DNA of 64,000 bases from Burkholderiales bacterium JOSHI_001 (GTDB taxonomy: Bacteria > Pseudomonadota > Gammaproteobacteria > Burkholderiales > Burkholderiaceae_C). The position numbers and the translations under genes are program-made. The DNA lies in assembly GCA_000244995.1 (NCBI GenBank), contig CM001438.1:3620090-3684089 (forward strand), given 5' to 3'. Positions 44,743 through 53,129 of this stretch are shown piece by piece. Numbering within the stretch: the first letter of the stretch is position 1; each line of letters opens with the position of its first letter. The notes under the pieces are model-generated. The model made no database searches. It was given only the letters and a program-made list of their open reading frames with translations, and had not been told where the DNA came from.

Positions 44743-45300
44743 TGCGGGATGTTAAGTTGGGTGGCGACATTCCGGGATGCGGGAGATCTCGGACGCAGCC
44801 GGCGGCCCGCTTGAGTCGCACAACACCGATCTGTGAACGTCGGCTATCTGCGCTCAAATGCACTGACAGCTTTTGGCCGGGAATGCCAAAGACGAAAGGC
44901 TGCGATGGAGCATCCCCAAACCTGATGACGGCTTCAGGGCAACGAGACTGTCGACCTGGTCGGCAAGCCGCGACCCCTTGCAGACACCCAGGGCCTGAGG
45001 CAACCGCCATTCAAATTGCGTCTGTACATAGGCGGGAGACCGGGTCCAAGCTCACGCACAGGCAGAGATGTCTGCTGCCTTGGACTGGCCGGAGCACCTC
45101 GCGTGAATCCATTTTCAACAAGGGCTCCGCATGCACCAACCAACGCGGAGTCGCGGTCAATCCCATGAGGGGTTGGGGACCTGACTCTCCCTTACGGGTT
45201 GCTGTGGATGAACTCGCAGTGCGGCCACTCAGATTCCAGATGATGACAATCCTGATTGATGCCTCGGACCGTCTGGCATCATCGGCGTCGGATAAAGCAC
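44743..45300. repeat. Intergenic region with dispersed repeat copy (about 44905-45010)
   Basis: No gene is supported. The stretch CATCCCCAAACCTGATGACG, followed by GCTTCAGGG and GGTCGGCAAGCCGCGACCCC, is the best match to the copy at 21155-21260. The end of this gap, just before GTTAGAT at 45301, is where an attI or the left half of an attC site would be expected, but no inverse core (RYYYAAC) is found within 130 nt. Confidence 0.6.
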
Positions 45301-45307
45301 GTTAGAT
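45301..45307 (+). other. Integron-type core site (GTTAGAT) starting cassette 1
   Basis: GTTAGAT fits the GTTRRRY core. Its complement ATCTAAC is exactly the inverse core of the attC site at 46208, as expected if bases 45302-46330 form one circularisable cassette. Recombination would occur between G45301 and T45302. Confidence 0.75.
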
Positions 45308-45312
45308 TCGCC

Positions 45313-46200
45313 ATGCCCATCGATCCAGACCGCGCAAAGTCCTTCCTTCGATCGTTGTCCCCAGAACAGATCGAAGAGGGCAATCGTCGAGATCACGCGG
45401 AGCACGAGCGGCAGGTCTCAGAATTCCGTAAGGCCTACGCGGAAGGCCGCTGCTATCTCTGCGGAGAGCCGTTCGATCAGATGCGCGCTTCTCACCCATG
45501 CACTCACTGGCTGCTCAGGCGAGGCTCCTTCAAGAAAAATGACTTCTTGTGCATCGCCGCGCGGTATGACTACCACAACATTGCTGCTTTCCTTCGTTGG
45601 TGCGCCAACGAGGAGTCGATGCTTCGCAACATCAACGACCTGGAGTCTGAAAAGTCAGAACGGAAAATTATCAGCTACACGGTCAAGTGGAAGAACATCG
45701 ACTGGACATTTGACTGTACTGAGAACGACATGCGCGGTCACGGCTCTGGCCCATCCTCACATCCGCACTATCACTTTCAGATGCGCATTGATGGTCGCCA
45801 GTTCATCAACTTCAATGAGTTTCATGTTCCACTGTCTGACCGCGATCTCTTCAATTTGACGCTCCGTGACGAACCAAAGGTTCACCATAGCTTCGGTGCC
45901 GCTGGATCTGGGATGCAGGAAGCCCTTTCCGTTGATCCTGAGCTAGTTCTGGAACATTCGGAGCCTACGAAGAATGAGGACGACGCTGCGTATCATTTCT
46001 CAACGATGATCGAGGCTGTTGATGGACCGCTTTCCGGCGACGAGTTGCACGACATCTTTGAAGAGGCGAAGCGCACGAACAAGTCGTTTGCCTTCGTTGC
46101 AAAGCAGCGGCTCCAAGGCCGCGCCAGGATTCGAACGGTAATTTCTCCGGTAGACACCATTCCGGATATTGCCAATCGGACGGAACACAAGCCGCGGTGA
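45313..46200 (+). CDS. Cassette 1: hypothetical protein with Cys/His motif
   Basis: A 295-residue protein encoded by the first gene cassette. It begins 11 nt after the cassette boundary and lacks a ribosome site, as is common for cassette genes. Near the N-terminus CYLCGEPF and SHPCTHW together give four to six Cys/His ligands and look like a zinc site. A later HPHYHFQM and FNEFHVPLSDRDLFNL suggest a second His-rich region. Base composition is clearly lower in GC than in the flanking defence genes. The family is not recognised; a nuclease or nucleic-acid-binding role is possible but unproven. The attC site starts 8 nt after its stop. Confidence 0.72.
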   Translation: MPIDPDRAKSFLRSLSPEQIEEGNRRDHAEHERQVSEFRKAYAEGRCYLCGEPFDQMRASHPCTHWLLRRGSFKKNDFLCIAARYDYHNIAAFLRWCANEESMLRNINDLESEKSERKIISYTVKWKNIDWTFDCTENDMRGHGSGPSSHPHYHFQMRIDGRQFINFNEFHVPLSDRDLFNLTLRDEPKVHHSFGAAGSGMQEALSVDPELVLEHSEPTKNEDDAAYHFSTMIEAVDGPLSGDELHDIFEEAKRTNKSFAFVAKQRLQGRARIRTVISPVDTIPDIANRTEHKPR

Positions 46201-46207
46201 AAGGCGA

Positions 46208-46336
46208 ATCTAACCCCTCGGTCAAGGCGAGCCCCAACAGCTACGCGTGCAAGCCCCGGAACGGCCAAAGTTATCATCGTCCGCTCCGGGGCTTGCACGC
46301 TCCGCTGTAGGGCCCGCCTTACCTCGAACGTTAGAC
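46208..46336 (+). other. Integron attC site 1 (129 nt)
   Basis: The inverse core ATCTAAC (46208-46214) and core GTTAGAC (46330-46336) bound an imperfect palindrome. The L'' and L' boxes are GTCAAGGCG and CGCCTTACC, with an extra-helical base. The inner arms 46245-46260 and 46285-46300 (GCGTGCAAGCCCCGGA and its exact complement) form a 16-bp perfect stem. This structure fits class-type attC recombination sites folded as single strands. Confidence 0.9.
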
Positions 46337-46379
46337 CGCGCCCCCCTCTGTACGCAAGCCTATTGCGCACGAGGCACAC

Positions 46380-48191
46380 ATGCCCGAATTGCGAATCCTG
46401 ATGACTGGGGTCCATCCTCTTGATGACGCGGGGCCCGGAGCCGGTTTGACCTTTGAGTTATCCTTCAAAGACGTACTACCAATAAGCTCGGCACGACAAA
46501 TGAAGCTTGAGAAAGACTTCTTGCTGTGGAGTGCTGGTGCCAGCCCAGACATTCTAGCCAAGTGCCCCGCGAGCGATACCCTTAAGCAGTCGATCTTGGG
46601 TACGTTCGTCCTGCTAACCGGCATCATTGCTGGGCTGGGCTCCTTCTACGCATTCTATTCAAGCACCGCCAGCGTTGTCATTTCGCTTCCCTGCGCGCTC
46701 CTTTGGGCCACCCTTATTTTCACCCTTGACCGACTTGTCGTCTCATCGATTTCTGTCAAACAGACTCAAGACACGACGGGTCGCACGACGTATTCGGTAT
46801 CCCCTTGGCAGGCAGTTCCCCGAGGTGCGTTGGCCGCCTTGATAGGACTGACTGTAGCGTTGCCGGTTGAGCTCTTCATTTTTCGCGATGAGATCCTTCA
46901 AGCGAATCTTCGAAAGCATGAGCAGTTAACGCTCCAGTTCGAGAAGAGCGATCTCGCTGCTCGAAGGGAGGCGCAAACCGAAATCGAGAGCCGCTGTGAG
47001 TTGAAGGTAGGAACGGCGCAGCTAACTGCCTTAGTTAGGCAGATGGACAATCTGCAGGCGAGGATCGGTACAACGATTCGCGGAAAGGATGGGACGGGAG
47101 AAACCTGCGGACCTGTATGCCGCGACCTCATGGCTCAGCAAGCGCGGATTCGAGAAGAACACGCGAAACTTCACGCTGACTGGAAGGCATGCATAGCCAC
47201 AGAGACTACACAGCAGGCAAGTAACCCTGAGGCCCAGCGGATTACCGAATTGCGAAGACGCATGCGCGAGCACACGGACAGAGCTGCGCTCAGTCCAAGC
47301 TTCCTTACCCAATACAAGGAACTGCGTTATCTGGCGAAGCAGAATGATGAAGTTGAGCGCGCGTCAATCTTCCTACCCCTGCTATTTATATTCTTCGAGC
47401 TAGTCCCCGTAATTGCGAAGGTAATTGCAGGCGTCTCAACATATGAACTCTTGACGTACCGCGAGAGAACCGACGCTGTTAATGACGCCGCTGAGCACAC
47501 GCTGAACCTTGATGTTGCTGGGAAGCACCGCATTGCAGAGCATGATCGAAATCAAGAACTCTTAGTTCATCAGCGGGCAGTAGTGGCCGAGCTACATAAG
47601 ACAATTGACTCGGAGACCTGTGAACACTTTTTGGTCCGATTCCGAACACTTCTCCCCACATTCGATAACTTCTCAGCTGGGCCCGGCACGCAGACGGGTC
47701 TTGAGAAGGCGATCACTGAACTACTTCACCAGAAGATTAGGTCCTTGATTTCTCTTTGTTCACACGAATGGCCGCCCGTCACGGCTCGACGGCATTCCGA
47801 GATCGACAAACAGGAGCCCTCATCTGCAACAAGCAAAGATCCGCCTAGCGACACCGCTACATTTGCACGTCCGGGAGATTCCGCGCGCCCTGCCCACGTA
47901 GAGCAGCCCATATCTTCAGCTCCACCTGTCACCGCACCGACGCCTCCAAGGGCTCCAGACTACCGAGAGTCCTTCGTACGCAAAGCTGTTGAATCGATTG
48001 CGTCGAAGACGCCAGATGTGATCTCGTACTTGTTTACCAACTCGGCGGCGTTCGTTGCCGGCTTCCCCGCTGTACTTCTGGGACTGTCATCAGCGACGGG
48101 CTTGTCCGCGTTGCTTCTGTTCCCCCTAGTACTTGGCGCGTTCGTACTAGGCCGCAGACTGGCCAGCGCCAGTCGCTTTTCGCCAGCCTAA
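46380..48191 (+). CDS. Cassette 2, gene A: DUF4407 membrane protein
   Basis: A 603-residue integral membrane protein with the DUF4407 layout. N-terminal DFLLWSAGASPDILAKCPAS is followed by transmembrane helices at about 71-93, 98-118 and 150-168. A long charged coiled-coil segment follows (about 170-325, QLTALVRQMDNLQARIGTTI), then a fourth membrane segment at about 330-352 (FLPLLFIFFELVPVIAKVIA). Unlike typical members it has an added Ser/Pro-rich linker and two further hydrophobic helices at about 555-597. The role of DUF4407 is unknown; members are seen near defence and conflict genes. It is followed 15 nt later by the partner gene in the same cassette. Confidence 0.83.
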   Translation: MPELRILMTGVHPLDDAGPGAGLTFELSFKDVLPISSARQMKLEKDFLLWSAGASPDILAKCPASDTLKQSILGTFVLLTGIIAGLGSFYAFYSSTASVVISLPCALLWATLIFTLDRLVVSSISVKQTQDTTGRTTYSVSPWQAVPRGALAALIGLTVALPVELFIFRDEILQANLRKHEQLTLQFEKSDLAARREAQTEIESRCELKVGTAQLTALVRQMDNLQARIGTTIRGKDGTGETCGPVCRDLMAQQARIREEHAKLHADWKACIATETTQQASNPEAQRITELRRRMREHTDRAALSPSFLTQYKELRYLAKQNDEVERASIFLPLLFIFFELVPVIAKVIAGVSTYELLTYRERTDAVNDAAEHTLNLDVAGKHRIAEHDRNQELLVHQRAVVAELHKTIDSETCEHFLVRFRTLLPTFDNFSAGPGTQTGLEKAITELLHQKIRSLISLCSHEWPPVTARRHSEIDKQEPSSATSKDPPSDTATFARPGDSARPAHVEQPISSAPPVTAPTPPRAPDYRESFVRKAVESIASKTPDVISYLFTNSAAFVAGFPAVLLGLSSATGLSALLLFPLVLGAFVLGRRLASASRFSPA

Positions 48192-48206
48192 TTTCCGGAG
48201 TACACC

Positions 48207-48911
48207 TTGAGGACATCGTTCGCAAAGGAAGCCACGATCGTCGCCTCCGCGATTGTGGCCGGTCTAGTCGCCGTCTACGCGTATCAGAACTATTCTGAGC
48301 TGCTGCGGCATGCCCGCGAATTGTTCACGCTAAATACCGGAGATTCCATCTCCGTAAACAAGGCAGCAAGCGTGCCTCGCAAGGAGGTCGTTCGGGGAAG
48401 CTCTGGATCTGCTTCGGCAGCGCCGCTTGCAGAAGTTCCCGTTGCTCCCGCTAAGGTCGCTTCGAGCAGTGAGACTTACAGCGCGGCAAGTCAATCAAGT
48501 CCGGCCGGCCCTCAACAGAGTAGCGTAGGCCACATTCAGCCCGCGACACAGAGTGAGCGGCTAGTTGGCGAGATTCGCCAAGTGCTGAAAGACGACAGTT
48601 CGAATCGTTGGACCAATGTTGGTATCGGCCTCTGGCGAGATTGCCGAAGACATCTAGCACAAGACGGAAGGTACATGCCGAGCCCACAGTTGGTCGAAGC
48701 CTGCAATCACTTGCTTGCAGATGCGATATTGACTCTACGTGCCTCCGAGAGCCGGCCGTCACGTGAAGCCATGGCGGTCGCGAAGGAACTGCGTGCCGAT
48801 CGCATGTTTCTAAGCCCGTTCCAGATTCGGGAGTTGGACAGGATCATTGGCGCCGGGAGCGGCCCTGTGAGCAGGGCATCGATCGCAGCTTCTCAGTCAA
48901 CCGGAAAGTGA
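48207..48911 (+). CDS. Cassette 2, gene B: membrane-anchored hypothetical protein
   Basis: A 234-residue protein from a TTG at 48207 with GGAG at 48197-48200. One transmembrane helix lies near the N-terminus (IVASAIVAGLVAVYAYQNY). A long Ser/Ala/Pro-rich linker leads to a folded C-terminal domain of about 110 residues (SERLVGEIRQVLKDDSSNRW, DCRRHLAQDGRYMPSPQLVE, ELDRIIGAG). It shares the cassette with the DUF4407 protein and has only a 15-nt spacer, so a joint membrane complex is likely. No family is recognised. Confidence 0.65.
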   Translation: MRTSFAKEATIVASAIVAGLVAVYAYQNYSELLRHARELFTLNTGDSISVNKAASVPRKEVVRGSSGSASAAPLAEVPVAPAKVASSSETYSAASQSSPAGPQQSSVGHIQPATQSERLVGEIRQVLKDDSSNRWTNVGIGLWRDCRRHLAQDGRYMPSPQLVEACNHLLADAILTLRASESRPSREAMAVAKELRADRMFLSPFQIRELDRIIGAGSGPVSRASIAASQSTGK

Positions 48912-48935
48912 ATGCTCTTGATGCCCCAATGCGCG

Positions 48936-49064
48936 GCCTAACCCCCCGGTCAAGGCGAGCCCCAACAGCTGCGCGCGTGGGACCCGGAACGGCCAAAGTT
49001 ATCATCGCCCGTCCCGGGGCTTACACGCTCTGCTGTAGGGCCTGCATTGCTTCGAACGTTAGGC
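48936..49064 (+). other. Integron attC site 2 (129 nt)
   Basis: Inverse core GCCTAAC (48936-48942) and core GTTAGGC (49058-49064) are exact complements. The internal sequence matches attC site 1 closely in both length and text (GGTCAAGGCGAGCCCCAACA shared; GGAACGGCCAAAGTTATCAT shared), with substitutions in the stem. Equal length and high similarity of the two sites are typical of a chromosomal (sedentary) integron of one lineage. Confidence 0.9.
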
Positions 49065-49071
49065 GCACAGA

Positions 49072-49578
49072 ATGACACCGCGCCAGTGTGAGATCGCGGC
49101 CGAAGCATTCACTGCAAGCATCCTCGCTCGATGCGGATTCGACGTTCTGGTTCAATACGGCGCCAATCAACCCGACTACGACCTTGTCGCAATCAGAGGT
49201 GACAAGAAGATTCCAGTATCTGTAAAAGGCAGCCAAGATGGTGGCTGGATGCTGGCCGTCAAATATGTTCGGAACGGTGTCTCCTACCACCAGGCTATTG
49301 ATAAGTGGCTTAGCGTCCAACGCAAAGACATCATCTACATCTTTGTTCAGTTCCTCAATGTTTCCATCTCACATGCACCACGCCTATATGTCGCCCAACC
49401 GGATGAGATTGCGGCCCACATGAAGACTCAATGCAACGGTCGTGGCCATGGCTCCCTACAAGAAGATTGGCCACGCGACCATCCCAAGTCACAGTACACG
49501 CATAGGATTCCAGTGCATTGGAGCTTCACGGGCGAGCGCATCGGGAAGTTGTGTGATGCCTATCCCCTCGGGCTCTGA
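49072..49578 (+). CDS. Cassette 3: PD-(D/E)XK-like nuclease-fold protein
   Basis: A 168-residue protein whose first 60 residues fit the restriction-endonuclease-like fold: MTPRQCEIAAEAFTASILAR, then NQPDYDLVAIRGDKKIPVSV ending in VKGSQDG, giving the Asp and the (V)xVK core with Lys. An acidic residue before the Lys is replaced (SVK rather than E-x-K), which is a common variant. The C-terminal half is basic and Trp/His-containing. It starts 8 nt after attC site 2. A nuclease or DNA-processing role is plausible. The third cassette's own attC site was not found intact downstream. Confidence 0.62.
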   Translation: MTPRQCEIAAEAFTASILARCGFDVLVQYGANQPDYDLVAIRGDKKIPVSVKGSQDGGWMLAVKYVRNGVSYHQAIDKWLSVQRKDIIYIFVQFLNVSISHAPRLYVAQPDEIAAHMKTQCNGRGHGSLQEDWPRDHPKSQYTHRIPVHWSFTGERIGKLCDAYPLGL

Positions 49579-50829
49579 AGGTCCGCTTCTTGGCGATGCG
49601 CCATATGGCAGCTTGTGGCCGAGTGCCGCCATCGGCGATAGGCTGCATTCGGGTAGACCGCCGCATCCGAAGGTTCGACGTTGACGGATCAACATCCTCA
49701 TCGTCGGCGCCGCGCGCTTGTTTGGCTTCGTGCTCCAAAGATGATGGGAGGCCACACGCACCTATTCGTGCCGGTCTTCAACTGCCGTCCTCCCGGGGTG
49801 CTTTTTGCTGTGCCAGCCCTGCGATTCCGATCACTCGCATCGCAGCGTTCGGGTTGTCCCCGTCACGGTTGACGATGTAGCGACAGTGTCCCTTGACCAA
49901 TTGATCAAGGCGCAGTCCATCGACGAACGATTGCAAGCGATCCACGGCTTCGAGCTTGTCGATGTGTACGGTGGTTGGCATCAATGAGCCGTCTGACACA
50001 ACGTACTGGTACGGCTTCAAATCGACTATGACGGTTCTGATGCGACGTTGGCGCCTGCAAAGGTCGGTAACCGCCGCCCGGAGACATTCCTGGCCCGCCC
50101 CAGGGCGAGCGCCGCTTCGGCGCTCCCACAACCACACGAAGGCCAAATCTCCTGCAGCGATAAGCGCCTCGGCGTCCCAATGCTGATCAAAAAACGCGTT
50201 GACCTGCAGGAGGTCGACATCCGCCAAGTAATCTGCCGCCGTCATGAGATCCCACTTGCCGCCGACGGGTATCCCGCCCCTGCGATCAAAGCAATAAGCC
50301 ATGCCGTACGCGACTGCGTCTGGGAGCGAACTCGACTTTTCCTCGCGCAGTTCCGCGCACCACTCATAGGCACGCACGTGAGTTTCCTCTTCGTCCGCGT
50401 ATCGCATCATGTCGACGGTCACTCCGCCCGTACCTGTCGGAATGAAATGGCGAGGCAACGCGGTCCCCGAGTCTTTTGGCGCGCGCATTTGCGCGTCCCA
50501 CAGCCGGTATCCGTTATTCGCCGCGTCCACAGTGAAGAACGAGCGGATCGTGCGCTGCCCCAGCTTGGACTTGAGGACCCCCATCAAAGCGTCGGCCAAT
50601 GCGGCCTGATCCGCAGGGTCGTTGACCTCTTGATTGAAGTCACGTTGGCCAGTGCACAAGTTCCCCGTGGGTAGCTCGGCATGTGGCTGAACGCTGCTGC
50701 CATTTGGCTCCAGGGATCTGGAAGCCTCGAACCCGAGCCTGGGAATCGCCTGCAAGCAAAGCGAGCGATGGGCTGCTGCCGGTTTCAAGGACACCTTGTT
50801 AAGGTGGAAGATGGAACCGGAGGTGCGGT

Positions 50830-51123
50830 ATGGGAACGAGAAGGCAGTTCAGCCGGGAGTTCAAGCTTGAGGCTGTGAAGCTGGTCAAGGAACGGGGGGT
50901 GGCGGTATCGCAGGCCTGTCGCGACCTGGACGTGCACGAGAGCAGGCTCAGGGCCTGGATACGTGAGTTTGCAGCGGACCCGCAGCAGGCATTCCCTGGC
51001 AAGGGCGTGATGAAGCCTGAGGCAGCGGAGCTGGATCGGCTGCGCAAGGAAGTGGCCAAGCTCAAGATGGAGCGCGACATCTTGAAAAAAGCCGCGGCCT
51101 ACTTCGCCAAGGACTCCTTGTGA
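50830..51123 (+). CDS. IS3-family OrfA (HTH transposase subunit)
   Basis: A 97-residue protein with an N-terminal HTH (FSREFKLEAVKLVKERGVAV, CRDLDVHESRLRAWIREF) and a leucine-zipper-like end (ELDRLRKEVAKLKMERDILK), the standard OrfA design that binds the terminal repeats. AAAAAAG at 51085-51091 near its end could allow the -1 shift that makes the OrfAB transposase in this family. Its stop overlaps the orfB start by GTGA. Confidence 0.93.
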   Translation: MGTRRQFSREFKLEAVKLVKERGVAVSQACRDLDVHESRLRAWIREFAADPQQAFPGKGVMKPEAAELDRLRKEVAKLKMERDILKKAAAYFAKDSL

Positions 51124-51977
51124 AGTTCGAGTTCGTGGCGAAACACCGAGGGGCCTGGCCGGTGAACCTGATGTGCGAGGCGCTCGGTGTCTCGCGAAGC
51201 GGCTTCTATGCCTGGCGCAGCAGGCCACGCAGCCGACGCAGCCTTGATGACGAAGCGCTCGGCGCGCAGGTGCGCAGCAGCTTCATCGGCAGCGATCGCA
51301 CCTATGGCGCTCGGCGGGTGTGGCATGACGTGCTGGAGTTTGGCCATCGGTGTGGGTTGCATCGCATTGAGCGGCTGATGCGTGCGCAGGCGCTGCGGGC
51401 CAGGCCCAGGCGGCGGGGCCTGCCCCAGGACCGTGGTGAGCGCAGCGCTGTTGCCGACAACGTACTGGACCGCCAGTTCCAGGCCGATGGACCCAACCAG
51501 AAGTGGGTCGCTGACTTCACCTACATCTGGACGGCTGAGGGCTGGCTCTACGTGGCAGTCGTACTGGACTTGTACTCACGTCGGGTGGTGGGGTGGTCCA
51601 TGCAAGCTGCCATGACCAGCCAGCTCGTTGCCGACGCGCTGATGATGGCTGTATGGCGGCGCGGCAAGCCGGTGGAACTGCTGCATCACTCGGACCAGGG
51701 CAGCCAGTACACCAGCGAGCACTTCCGCAAGCTGCTGGCCGAGCACGGCATCACATGCAGCATGAGTCGGGCCGGGGAGGTCTGGGACAACTCGGCTATG
51801 GAGAGCTTCTTCAGCAGCTTGAAGACGGAGCGCACGGCCCGAAAGGTCTACCGCTCACGCGAGCAGGCCAGGTCAGACGTGTTCGACTACATCGAGTGCT
51901 TCTACAACCCCAGACGTCGGCACTCGACCATCGGATACGTCAGCCCGATACAGTTCGAGGGAGCTCAAGAAGCTTAG
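51120..51977 (+). CDS. IS3-family OrfB (DDE transposase)
   Basis: A 285-residue rve-type integrase core. Catalytic residues: Asp in VADFTYIWTAEGWLY, Asp in LLHHSDQGSQYTSEHF, and Glu in VWDNSAMESFFSSLKTE, with the family end RRRHSTIGYVSPIQFE. An N-terminal HTH_21-like region precedes it. The GTG at 51120 gives a separate OrfB; the functional transposase is expected to be the OrfAB fusion made by -1 frameshifting. The gene is intact. Confidence 0.94.
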   Translation: MKFEFVAKHRGAWPVNLMCEALGVSRSGFYAWRSRPRSRRSLDDEALGAQVRSSFIGSDRTYGARRVWHDVLEFGHRCGLHRIERLMRAQALRARPRRRGLPQDRGERSAVADNVLDRQFQADGPNQKWVADFTYIWTAEGWLYVAVVLDLYSRRVVGWSMQAAMTSQLVADALMMAVWRRGKPVELLHHSDQGSQYTSEHFRKLLAEHGITCSMSRAGEVWDNSAMESFFSSLKTERTARKVYRSREQARSDVFDYIECFYNPRRRHSTIGYVSPIQFEGAQEA

Positions 51978-52297
51978 GTCGGTGTCCACGGAACCGGCAG
52001 CAGCCCACGATGGGCAAGTGATTCGATGAACCCACGATTGCCGGCCAGGGTGACCAGTGGGCTGCCGAGCAATTGGAGGAAGGTGCTGTCGGGGTGCTCA
52101 AGCGCCGCCGGGCGCTCGATCTGGGCGTTGGGCCCTGACGACAACTGCAGTAGTTCCTCCAGGAACTGACGGACCGAGGCCAAACCGGCGTCCATCTGGG
52201 GCTCGCTTACCCCAACGTATCGTTGGCCGAGATCGTCGTGGTCCAGCCAAGTCTCGTAGAGGGCGAGAAATCTATCGCGCAGCTTGGGTTCAATCAT

Positions 52298-53129
52298 GCC
52301 GGTATCCTCGTTCTGCGCCACGCTCGCTCTATAGCCACTTGCTTAGTGACCCAGTCTAGCGAAGCTGCCAATCGTTGGCACTGCCAGCGCCAAGCAGTTG
52401 CACATGGGTGGCAGGTCCGCGGCCCTCCGAAGAGCAATGCAGGTCGAGGTTGAGTACTCGTAGCCTGGAAGACGTCATCGATCTTCGGAAAGCCTCATAT
52501 CGGGCCTTTGGTGCCTGCACTCGCGTCCCCCGGCCGTTCATCGAATGCTGATCCAGTGCCCGCACGTGCCTAACCGCGCGAGGCCACCCTAAAACTCATC
52601 GATTTGGCGTCCCTACAGTAACTTTGACAGTAACTCTGTCCACCTCAGTGCCTGACATCTAGCATTTATAGGCCTCTCCACAGCCTTTTCGATCCTCCTC
52701 GTCTCCACCACCAGCATCAAAAGGGGTTGCACCGAAAGGCTGTAACCCCTTGTCGTTTCTGGACTTCCTGTCCTGACAAGGACTTGGGCGTGCGGCCCTG
52801 GGCGGGGAAGTTGTAACGCCGGCGTGTGCCAGACACCGCCTGACCCGCTCTCAAGGCGCAACCCGCAGACCGTCGCACGCACAGCCGCCCTGGCAAGTGC
52901 CACGGCCGATGGCCCTTCGCCAGCACGGCACCCGCCGCGAACAAGCAGCCGGCCGCGGTGGCCTGCACCCGAGCGCGCATGCGCATCGACATCGGAAGGC
53001 TCGGGATACCGGGCCGAAACGGCCGGGACGGTGGATGTCGGTCCATGGAGGAACGGCACCATCGCATGCCCAACGCATTGATCTCTGGCTTACGATGAGT
53101 TCAAGGTTCTCTCGTCAACGGCGCCGACC
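52298..53129. other. Gene-free right edge of the accessory region
   Basis: No gene is supported. GCCTAAC at 52568-52574 is the exact complement of the core GTTAGGC of attC site 2 and could be a relic inverse core of the third cassette, but no matching GTTRRRY follows. A direct repeat ACAGTAACTYTG lies at about 52614-52638. A hairpin with arms AAGGGGTT and AACCCCTT lies near 52722-52751. After 52780 the DNA is again GC-rich chromosome up to the LysR gene. Confidence 0.5.

Larger units (their letters stand above)
50769..52007 (+). mobile_element. IS3-family insertion sequence, 1239 bp, intact
   Basis: Terminal inverted repeats start TGGGCTGCTGCCGGTT at 50769 and end with the complement at 52007; about 27 of the first 35 positions match, and both ends have the TG...CA tips of the IS3 family. 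The target duplication is CGA (50766-50768 and 52008-52010), the 3-bp size usual for IS3. It carries overlapping orfA and orfB. It interrupts the minus-strand gene described at 49778. Confidence 0.93.
49778..52297 (-). pseudogene. Unknown gene interrupted by an IS3-family element
   Basis: The 5' part (52297 to 52008) reads MIEPKLRDRFLALYETWLDH to NRGFIESLAHR. The 3' part (50768 to 49778) continues SLCLQAIPRLGFEASRSLEP to the stop at 49778. Deleting the element at 50769-52007 and one copy of the CGA target duplication joins them in frame as ESLAHR-SLCLQAIPR, giving a protein of about 420 residues. No internal stop codons occur in either part, so the insertion is young. The C-terminal part includes YRLWDAQMRAPKDSGTALPR, HVRAYEWCAELREEKSSSLP and TVIVDLKPYQYVVSDGSLMP. 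No family is recognised. Confidence 0.75.
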
